9,458 nucleotides of DNA. Origin: Deferribacteraceae bacterium UBA1873 (GTDB lineage Bacteria > Chrysiogenota > Deferribacteres > Deferribacterales > Flexistipitaceae). Position 1 is the stretch's first letter, and each line of letters starts with the position of its first letter. The position numbers and the translations under genes were made by a program. Location of the stretch: assembly GCA_002338145.1 (NCBI GenBank), contig DDHP01000063.1:6192-15649 (forward strand), written 5' to 3'. The notes below the pieces were generated by a model that made no database searches, was not told the DNA's origin, and saw only the letters and a program-made list of their open reading frames with translations. This document shows, one piece after another, positions 1 through 5,242 of the stretch.

Positions 1-1
1 G

Positions 2-364
2 GAATTATGCAAAGGTCTCAGTTTGTTAAAATCCGCAGAACAAATTTATCCCAAAGCTTTAAATCTTTACAACGCCATGGGTTATGTGTATCTGGAAAAG
101 AACGAAACCGACAGGGCTATAGAAGCTTTTCACAAGGCAATAAATGTGTATCTGGAAAAGAACGAAACCGACAGGGCTATAGAAGCTTTTCACAAGGCAA
201 TAAATCTGCATCCTGAGGACGAAGCCGGATACTGTGATCTGGCTTATGCATACCATAAAAAGGGAAATACAGATTTATCACATAATATATCCAAAAAGCT
301 AAAAAAATTAATCCCGAAGTCGAAATTTGGTTTTGACTTTACAAAATTCTCTTATTTAGAATAA
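2..364 (+). CDS. TPR-repeat protein, 3' part (5' end outside window)
   Basis: The frame is open from the left edge and ends in TAA at 362-364, leaving 120 visible residues, so this is the C-terminus of a longer protein. A TPR is visible: Gly27, Tyr30, Ala39, Phe43 and Ala46 keep the spacing of the 34-residue motif (G8, Y11, A20, F24, A27). A second helical hairpin follows (AGYCDLAYAYHKKGNTDLS), then a basic C-terminal tail. TPR proteins are generally scaffolds for protein-protein contacts; no specific partner can be read here. Residues 29-48 are repeated exactly as 49-68 by a 60-bp duplication. Removing one copy puts the expected Pro back at TPR position 32, so the duplication interrupts a normal repeat. 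TTG at 23 is only an internal codon, not a convincing start. The 3' end overlaps the convergent flavoprotein gene by 13 bp. Family call is firm; function unknown. Confidence 0.8.
   Translation, partial: ELCKGLSLLKSAEQIYPKALNLYNAMGYVYLEKNETDRAIEAFHKAINVYLEKNETDRAIEAFHKAINLHPEDEAGYCDLAYAYHKKGNTDLSHNISKKLKKLIPKSKFGFDFTKFSYLE
84..205 (+). repeat. Perfect 60-bp tandem duplication within TPR gene
   Basis: Bases 84-145 are identical to 144-205, giving two head-to-tail 60-bp units with no mismatch. The unit is a multiple of three and encodes the 20 residues VYLEKNETDRAIEAFHKAIN twice, so the frame is kept. It is not a TPR-length unit, which would be 102 bp. Complete identity points to a very recent slippage or unequal crossover event, or to an assembly or sequencing error. 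Confidence 0.95.
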
Positions 365-1776
365 GCCAACAAATAATCCAAAACGTCTGCAGCAAAATAT
401 GACTGATTATCCTGCGATTTTAAAAATTCGCTTATTTTATTAAAACAATCACCCACTGTCACCAAAGGTTTTTCAATATAGCCGCTTTCATATTTTGTAG
501 GCATCCCTATATTTGCAATCAAGGCATTGCACAAACATTTACATTTTTCCGTCTTTTCTTCATGACCTCCTTTGGCAACAAATGCATCAACAGGCTCAGC
601 CGGACACCGATAGCCGACTGTACCGTTTTCTTTCTTAAACAATTGACGAAGATAACCAAGGTTACAGCTGCGGGGTCTTTTGATATATTCGGAAAACTCA
701 GAAAGTGTACCTTTGATATCCAGTACCTTGAATGGAAATCCGGTAGGGGAAGCTTTAGGGTCGGTAAACACATTTCCCGTCAATTTTTTAGAAAGTTCTA
801 TAGCTTTTCTTTTCAAATCCTCAGTAAAACCGGATTCCTGGCAAAAAGCAAAAGCTGTACCAGTCTGAATACCTTCTGCCCCGTTATCGAGAGCTTCTTT
901 CAGTTTTTCTGGATTTCCATAACTTCCGGCAAGCCAGAAAGGAAACCCTAGAGCTTTTATTTTTTTCAAATCTACCAAATCTTTATTCCCATAAATAGGT
1001 TCTCCGGCCTCATTAAACGCCCCCCTTTGTCTTGGTGGCGCATTGTGTCCACCCGCTGACGGATATTCTACAATAAAACCGTCAACACGCCCCAATGCTT
1101 TTTTTGCCAGTGTCATAGCAAGTGTATTGGACGAAACTATAGCAAGAAAGTATGGCTTTGCCGTTTTAATTTCTGAAAGCTGAAAAAACTCACTCGGGTC
1201 CAGCTCCATTTTATAATCATCTTCTTTACCTGCACCTTCAACATTAATATGTAAAGAAGACTTCTCTTTGTTTGCAAGTTTTTCTATAACGCCGGGGATT
1301 TCGCGTGGAATCCCGGCACCCACTATAACATAGTCCACACCGGCCAGCATAGCACCATAAATGAGATAAATATTGGGCATCTGTATTTTTTCCAGCACAT
1401 TAATTCCCACCACTCCGGAATGCCCTTCTTTAGCAAGAAACACTTCCACATAGCTTGCAAGAATATTAAGCTTTTTCAGCTCATTTGGAGCATTAAGAAT
1501 AAACATGGGAATTTGCTTATATCTACAATCCCCTATGCCGTCTTCAACAAAATATTTTTTTAGTGCCTCATGAACAAAACTCTGATCGGGAAAAGCGGCC
1601 ATCGCTCTTCTGACATCCCCGCCAGGGTCACCTTCCTGCAGTCTTCTCACAAGAATATTATCCTGAGCGGTGCAGGAAACCACTCCTAAAAAACCGTTTT
1701 TGGATACCTCTTTGGCAAGGTGCCAATTTGAAACACCTGCGCCCATTCCACCTTGTATAATCATCGGATGCTTCAT
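352..1776 (-). CDS. Nitronate monooxygenase / 2-nitropropane dioxygenase-like FMN protein
   Basis: This 474-residue protein has the features of the NMO/NPD TIM-barrel family (PF03060): an N-terminal QGGMGAGVS loop (8-16), a GGHNAPPR segment around His244 where the family has its catalytic-region GGH, and LAGSYG (282-287) plus GIQTGT (302-307), matching the FMN-phosphate-binding end of the barrel. Family members oxidise nitronates or act as related flavin oxidoreductases such as enoyl reductases; the substrate here cannot be deduced. It is longer than typical bacterial NMOs (about 310-360 residues). The extra C-terminal part holds five cysteines (371, 391, 412, 414, 416) that could bind metal or an Fe-S cluster. 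No signal peptide or membrane segment, so cytoplasmic. The ATG at 1776 is preceded by AGGAG with a 6-base gap. Transcribed divergently from the cytochrome b5 gene; convergent and overlapping with the TPR gene. Confidence 0.85.
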   Translation of the reverse strand: MKHPMIIQGGMGAGVSNWHLAKEVSKNGFLGVVSCTAQDNILVRRLQEGDPGGDVRRAMAAFPDQSFVHEALKKYFVEDGIGDCRYKQIPMFILNAPNELKKLNILASYVEVFLAKEGHSGVVGINVLEKIQMPNIYLIYGAMLAGVDYVIVGAGIPREIPGVIEKLANKEKSSLHINVEGAGKEDDYKMELDPSEFFQLSEIKTAKPYFLAIVSSNTLAMTLAKKALGRVDGFIVEYPSAGGHNAPPRQRGAFNEAGEPIYGNKDLVDLKKIKALGFPFWLAGSYGNPEKLKEALDNGAEGIQTGTAFAFCQESGFTEDLKRKAIELSKKLTGNVFTDPKASPTGFPFKVLDIKGTLSEFSEYIKRPRSCNLGYLRQLFKKENGTVGYRCPAEPVDAFVAKGGHEEKTEKCKCLCNALIANIGMPTKYESGYIEKPLVTVGDCFNKISEFLKSQDNQSYFAADVLDYLLAYSK

Positions 1777-1823
1777 TTAAATCTCCTGTATTTTATATAA
1801 AATCAATTCTGAAGTATGCATAG

Positions 1824-1851
1824 AATATACATAATAAAAAACCATAGTCAA
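1824..1851 (-). promoter_or_regulatory. Sigma70-type promoter for the flavoprotein gene
   Basis: On the minus strand TTGACT (1851-1846) lies 16 bases upstream of TATATT (1829-1824), each one mismatch from consensus. Transcription would begin near 1817, giving a leader of about 40 bases that includes the AGGAG site next to the ATG at 1776. This is a prediction by eye; an 18-base spacer to TATTCT is the alternative. Confidence 0.5.
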
Positions 1852-1918
1852 TGAATGTTAAAAAAAGTTACGAATTTCAGTTCATTCTTATTTTAAATTT
1901 TCATAAAACATGATAATA

Positions 1919-1924
1919 TATAAT
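1919..1924 (+). promoter_or_regulatory. Probable -10 box (TATAAT) for the cytochrome b5/DUF2231 gene
   Basis: A perfect TATAAT lies 29 bases before the GTG start, in an AT-rich stretch. No good -35 is present at 16-18 bases upstream, so an activator or a different -10 choice (GATAAT at 1912-1917) is possible. The following GGAGG at 1942-1946 is a strong ribosome binding site. Confidence 0.4.
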
Positions 1925-1952
1925 ATTTCCATCGGGATTATGGAGGTAGGAA

Positions 1953-2636
1953 GTGAAACAAAATGAAGTAAAAGAATATGACGGCAAAGAAGGCAGACGA
2001 GCCTATATTATCTACAAAGATAAAATTTATGATGTCACCGACAGCAAAATGTGGAAAAACGGGACACATATGAACAGGCACAAAGCCGGAGAAGATTTAA
2101 CGGCATTTATTTCCATGGCTCCCCACGGCGAAGAACTTCTCAAAAGAGACAACATAAAATATATAGACGAATTGGAAAAAGAGGAAATACCGGCAGACAA
2201 AAAACAGAAATACAGAAATCTGTACAGTAAATTCCACCCTCACCCAATTTTAATTCATTATCCTATGGGGATTTTATATTTCGGAGCATTAATGCTGTTA
2301 CTTTACTTTTTTACGGGCAATCCAAGTTTTGAGGTTACCTCTTACTATGCCCTTGTGACAGGTACACTCTCCATATTTCCCACAGTAGCAAGCGGTTTGA
2401 TCAGTTGGTGGTTAAACTATGATTTGACAATGACAAAAGTTTTTAAAAATAAACTCATATTCTCCTGCATATTATTAATATTGACATTGCCTTTATCTGT
2501 GGCAAGGATACTTATTCCGGAGCTTGTAACTGCAGGTTCTTTTGCAACATTTATATATACCTGCGGATATTTTATAAGTATTCCCGTTCTCACTTTTATA
2601 GCATTTAACGGTGGCAAAATAACATGGCCAAGTTAA
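1953..2636 (+). CDS. Cytochrome b5-like heme domain fused to DUF2231 membrane domain
   Basis: The protein has 227 residues. Residues 1-68 resemble a small cytochrome b5-like heme/steroid-binding domain: YKDKIYDVTDSKMWKNG, then HMNRHKAGEDLT (39-50) and APHG (56-59). His43 and His58 are the likely axial heme ligands by analogy with the HPGG motif. After a charged linker (69-90), FHPHPILIHYPMG is the hallmark of the DUF2231 family (PF09990). Four hydrophobic segments follow (roughly 104-121, 131-151, 167-186, 196-218), so it is an inner-membrane protein. In DUF2231 proteins the His-rich entry to the first helix is thought to bind heme or metal, but the role is not established. A redox or electron-transfer role is inferred. 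The GTG start is chosen because GGAGG sits 6 bases upstream and the heme domain begins at once. The half-ferritin gene starts 33 bases downstream, so the two are probably co-transcribed. Confidence 0.82.
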   Translation: MKQNEVKEYDGKEGRRAYIIYKDKIYDVTDSKMWKNGTHMNRHKAGEDLTAFISMAPHGEELLKRDNIKYIDELEKEEIPADKKQKYRNLYSKFHPHPILIHYPMGILYFGALMLLLYFFTGNPSFEVTSYYALVTGTLSIFPTVASGLISWWLNYDLTMTKVFKNKLIFSCILLILTLPLSVARILIPELVTAGSFATFIYTCGYFISIPVLTFIAFNGGKITWPS

Positions 2637-2669
2637 AATTACGACACTTCAAATATCCGGGGGATTATA

Positions 2670-2909
2670 ATGGATAGAAAGAAAAAGATAAGAGCCACAG
2701 AAGAAATGATAGAAGTTGTGCTGATTCGTATCCCAAAGGAAATCGAAGCCATGAGATTTTACCAGTCCGCAGCACAAAAAGCTACAGATGATTCCGCCAG
2801 GGAGCTTTTTGAAAATTTGGCAGAACAGGAAAAGGGACATGAAGCAGAACTCAAACGCATTCTTGCAGACTTAAAAGCCCAACTAAAAGAATTAAAAAAT
2901 AGTGAATAA
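2670..2909 (+). CDS. Rubrerythrin/ferritin-like mini-protein (half four-helix bundle)
   Basis: This short 79-residue protein is predicted to be two long helices. It contains one ferritin-like half-site: Glu24 seven residues before Tyr31 (EIEAMRFYQSAA), then LFENLAEQEKGH, with Glu54 and His57 forming the ExxH motif. Ordinary rubrerythrins carry two such halves in a roughly 140-residue bundle plus a rubredoxin domain; here there is only one half and no CxxC rubredoxin site. Two or more subunits would have to associate to build a di-iron centre, as known for encapsulin-associated ferritins. No encapsulin gene or clear encapsulin-targeting tail is visible. The end is a charged Lys/Glu coiled-coil-like tail. 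A GGGGG purine stretch at 2659-2663 acts as a weak ribosome binding site. It follows the cytochrome b5/DUF2231 gene, suggesting a shared role in iron or oxygen handling. Peroxide or oxygen detoxification is an inference. Confidence 0.75.
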   Translation: MDRKKKIRATEEMIEVVLIRIPKEIEAMRFYQSAAQKATDDSARELFENLAEQEKGHEAELKRILADLKAQLKELKNSE

Positions 2910-2980
2910 TTCAGTTCATTTCCGCCATCCCTGCCCCCTCCTACCTTAGAATGAGGTATTTTCTATATGAATGGACTGAA
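2910..2980 (+). repeat. Long inverted repeat directly after the half-ferritin gene
   Basis: TTCAGTTCATT at 2910-2920 pairs with AATGGACTGAA at 2970-2980 (11 pairs, one G-U). Inside it, TACCT (2942-2946) pairs with AGGTA (2954-2958) around a 7-base loop, followed by TTTTCTAT. The inner hairpin could be a weak intrinsic terminator for the upstream two-gene unit. The outer arms could make this a structured 3' UTR or a small palindromic element. Confidence 0.5.
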
Positions 2981-3261
2981 CGGATATAGTTGATAAACGG
3001 CGAACGTTGAACATTGAACTAAGACTTGGGAAAAAAGAGGGGGTGCTTTTTGCCAAACAGCGGTAGAGATTTCTCCACTTCACCGAGCACATAAAGACTT
3101 ATGTGCTCCGTTCCGGTCGAAATGACATATGTGTAAATGTTATTTGAGCAAAGCGGATGGGAGATTAAAAAACGTGTGGCACTAAAAGTAAAAAAGGTTG
3201 TAAGTATAAAACAAATAGTATAAATAATCAGCGAATACAAACGTAAATTTAGAGGTGCGAA
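2981..3261. other. Non-coding region upstream of ftsY with repeat-like sequence
   Basis: No credible gene lies here; the minus-strand frame through it is low-complexity and opposes ftsY. It holds three 7-base units GAACGTT, GAACATT and GAACTAA at 3002-3022, an imperfect hairpin (TTGG/CCAA at 3026-3029/3053-3056 enclosing AAAAAG/CTTTTT), the palindromic repeat described separately, and an AT-rich tail. TATAAA at 3219-3224 with TTGTAA at 3198-3203 is a weak promoter candidate for ftsY (15-base spacer). Confidence 0.5.
3058..3127 (-). repeat. Dispersed palindromic (REP-like) repeat copy
   Basis: Read on the minus strand it begins TGTCATTTCGACCGG and ends GTGGAGAAATCTCTACC. I recognise these ends as the general pattern of intergenic palindromic repeats found in many copies in diverse bacterial genomes. 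The centre is a perfect 10-bp stem, GAGCACATAA (3085-3094) with TTATGTGCTC (3099-3108), around a 4-base loop. Only one copy is in this window, so the dispersed nature is from prior knowledge. Confidence 0.55.
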
Positions 3262-4416
3262 ATGGGATTTTTTGATATTTTCAAAAAGAAAAAAAATGAT
3301 GAGGATATAGAAGAAACAGAAATATACGAAGAAAAAAATGTAAGTGAGAGTGAGAGAGAAAGTGAGAGTGAAAGTGAAAGTGTAAGTGTAAGTGTAAGTG
3401 GAAGTAAGAGTGAGAGTAAAAATAAGAGTGAAAAGGAAGTTCAATCAAAAAAACCTGTTGAAGAGGAAAAAGTAAAAAAATCAGGCGTTTTTGGCAGGCT
3501 GAAAAAAAGTATATCCAAGACCTCCGGCAAAATAGTCGGGGGGATGGAAACAATTTTTGTAGGCAAAAAAGAAATAGATGAAGAACTCCTGGAAGAACTT
3601 GAAGAACTTTTTGTCACTTCAGATATGGGTGTGTCCACAACCATGAAAATTATTGAGGATATACGAAGCGATGTCAGCCGCAAAATATTGAAGAATCCTG
3701 AAGAACTCAAAAAAGCCTTAAAGGAAAAACTTATTTCCATTCTTAGCATGGAAAACGAACTGGTTAAAACCGAAGATACACCTTATATAATATTGGTTAC
3801 CGGTGTAAACGGTGCTGGGAAGACCACCAGTATTGCAAAGCTTGCAAAAATGTTCAAAGAGCAAAATATGAGTGTAATGCTTGCTGCTGGAGATACATTC
3901 AGAGCTGCAGCTATTGAGCAACTGGAAATATGGGGAGAAAGGGTCGGAGTGCCCGTTGTCAAACAAAAAGCTGGAAGCGATTCCGCTGCTGTGATTTATG
4001 ATGCTGTTCTGTCAGCTAAATCCAAAAATATAGATGTGGTAATAGCCGATACAGCCGGGAGACTGCATACCAAAGAAAATCTCATGAATGAGCTGAAAAA
4101 AATCAAAAGAGTCATCCACAAGGAAATGCCGGATGCACCACATGAAATACTGCTTGTGCTCGATGCTACAAGTGGTCAGAATGCTGTTAGCCAGGCAAAA
4201 GCATTTCAAAGTGAAATCGGAGCTACTGGTGTTGTCCTAACAAAGCTTGACGGAACAGCAAAAGGCGGAGTAATCGTGGGAATTGTAGACGAACTGAAAA
4301 TTCCGGTAAAATTTATAGGATTTGGTGAAGGAATGGAAGATCTCAAACCTTTTGATGCCCGCGAATTCGTGGAAGCTCTCTTCGGTGCAGAAAAAAATGC
4401 AGACAATAACAATTAA
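3262..4416 (+). CDS. ftsY: Signal recognition particle receptor FtsY
   Basis: FtsY is the SRP-receptor GTPase that docks SRP-ribosome complexes at the inner membrane for co-translational protein insertion. In these 384 residues the NG core is complete: N-domain helices from about 75 with the membrane-binding helix VFGRLKKSISKTSGK, P-loop GVNGAGKTTS (181-190), GDTFRAAAIEQL (210-221), DTAGR (263-267), TKLDGTAKGG (327-336) and the closing GFGEGMEDLKPFD (353-365). The short N-terminal start MGFFDIFKKKK and acidic linker distinguish it from Ffh, as does the absence of a Met-rich M domain. The linker (28-57) is an unusual Ser-Glu/Ser-Val dipeptide repeat encoded by 15 hexanucleotide units. GAGGTG at 3252-3257 supports the ATG start. 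Its last 20 bases overlap the next gene, suggesting co-translation of the downstream pair. Identification is firm. Confidence 0.97.
   Translation: MGFFDIFKKKKNDEDIEETEIYEEKNVSESERESESESESVSVSVSGSKSESKNKSEKEVQSKKPVEEEKVKKSGVFGRLKKSISKTSGKIVGGMETIFVGKKEIDEELLEELEELFVTSDMGVSTTMKIIEDIRSDVSRKILKNPEELKKALKEKLISILSMENELVKTEDTPYIILVTGVNGAGKTTSIAKLAKMFKEQNMSVMLAAGDTFRAAAIEQLEIWGERVGVPVVKQKAGSDSAAVIYDAVLSAKSKNIDVVIADTAGRLHTKENLMNELKKIKRVIHKEMPDAPHEILLVLDATSGQNAVSQAKAFQSEIGATGVVLTKLDGTAKGGVIVGIVDELKIPVKFIGFGEGMEDLKPFDAREFVEALFGAEKNADNNN
3343..3432 (+). repeat. Hexanucleotide microsatellite in the FtsY acidic linker
   Basis: Fifteen consecutive 6-base units of the form AGTGAR or close variants run through this stretch, including three exact AGTGTA copies (3379-3396). 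They encode alternating Ser-Glu, then Ser-Val, Ser-Gly and Ser-Lys pairs. Because the unit is two codons, gain or loss of copies keeps the frame and changes only linker length. Confidence 0.9.
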
Positions 4417-5242
4417 CAATTCAGAAAACATTAACACATCCCTTTTCCATTGGGTATTTCCGGATGAAGAAAAGATAACGAATCGTTTTCCAAGCTTCCA
4501 CTACCCTCCTGCTGTATGGAAAAATAATAACCAATCTTATAAACTAAATTATTTTAACATTTCAACAAACACATATTTCCTTTTGGATACGGACAGCTTC
4601 CCTGATGTTTTAAATTTCAGTATGGATTTTTATAATGCTGAAAATGCAAATATATTGGAATTGGCCAACCTTGCCCACTTGATTTTAAAATTCGGATATC
4701 AAACGGAGGATTTTGAGCTGTTTAAATTGAAATCTATCAAGGGTAACCAAAAAATAAATACCCTGTTAAAAATAAGAACTCTCCCATATCAAATCAAAAA
4801 ATATCTGGCTTACAAAAATCCCTCTTTTAAGATTTTAAATATTTTAGCAAAATTTACTGAACCGCTTATAAATATAACAGAATCCTTTATTGTAGAAAAC
4901 AACCCTTCCTTGTCCGAATTCAGAAGCTTTATAACGAACCTTTTCGACTTTAAATACGATATTGCAACAAGTATAAACGAATATGATGAAGAATATTTCA
5001 GACAATTGTTTTACAATAAAAATCCTGTATACACCGAATTTATTGGAAAACTAAATCCTCTGTTAAACATGGGAAAAAACATATTTATAGAAAACAGTGA
5101 TAATTTCGAAACGGACACATTAAGAATAACCTTCACAATAAACTCTCCGGAGGATTATCAGGATATTCTGGAAAAACTTGACAGAAGCAAGAATACAATA
5201 AATGAAATTTACAAACTGCTGGAAGAATATGATTTACGTTAA
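4397..5242 (+). CDS. Unrecognised protein between ftsY and SPL-like gene
   Basis: I do not recognise this 281-residue protein. It has no signal peptide, no membrane segment and no obvious catalytic or metal motif. It is rich in Asn, Phe, Lys and Ile, and has no Cys. The middle (about residues 90-150) looks all-helical, with LLKIRTLPYQIKKYLAYKN that could be part of a helix-turn-helix-like or docking segment. The end (about 252-281, EDYQDILEKLDRS onward) is a probable amphipathic helix or coiled coil. The ATG at 4397 is preferred over the frame's earlier ATG at 4322, which would bury 25 more codons in ftsY. No clear Shine-Dalgarno precedes it, fitting translational coupling to ftsY (20-bp overlap). 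It overlaps the radical SAM gene by 14 bp, so the most likely partner is that enzyme, perhaps as a substrate adaptor. That role is inference only. Confidence 0.8.
   Translation: MQTITINNSENINTSLFHWVFPDEEKITNRFPSFHYPPAVWKNNNQSYKLNYFNISTNTYFLLDTDSFPDVLNFSMDFYNAENANILELANLAHLILKFGYQTEDFELFKLKSIKGNQKINTLLKIRTLPYQIKKYLAYKNPSFKILNILAKFTEPLINITESFIVENNPSLSEFRSFITNLFDFKYDIATSINEYDEEYFRQLFYNKNPVYTEFIGKLNPLLNMGKNIFIENSDNFETDTLRITFTINSPEDYQDILEKLDRSKNTINEIYKLLEEYDLR

Noticed and set aside
562..951. Plus-strand frame of 129 codons within the flavoprotein gene
   Set aside because: It is antisense to the conserved C-terminal half of the NMO-like protein, with no ribosome binding site or recognisable motif.
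1876..1886. TTCAGTTCATT occurs here and again at 2910-2920
   Set aside because: An 11-base direct match in a 9.5-kb AT-rich window is expected by chance, and the flanks do not match.
3026..3056. Imperfect hairpin TTGG-AAAAAG / CTTTTT-CCAA as a terminator
   Set aside because: The stem has an internal mismatch and bulge and is A/T-rich, it is not followed by a T-run, and it lies over 100 bases from the nearest stop codon.
3019..3444. Long minus-strand frame (141 codons) opposite the start of ftsY
   Set aside because: Its first third reads Thr-Phe/Thr-Tyr runs that simply mirror the hexanucleotide repeat, and the rest runs through repeat-like intergenic sequence. It opposes a certain gene.
4322..4396. 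Longer start (ATG 4322) for the unknown protein
   Set aside because: It would extend 95 bases of overlap into ftsY's conserved C-terminus; the added 25 residues are just ftsY codons read in another frame.
5202..5228. Longer start (ATG 5202) for the SPL-like protein
   Set aside because: No ribosome binding site, and the nine extra residues are an out-of-frame reading of the upstream gene; ATG 5229 has GGAAG before it and a short typical overlap.
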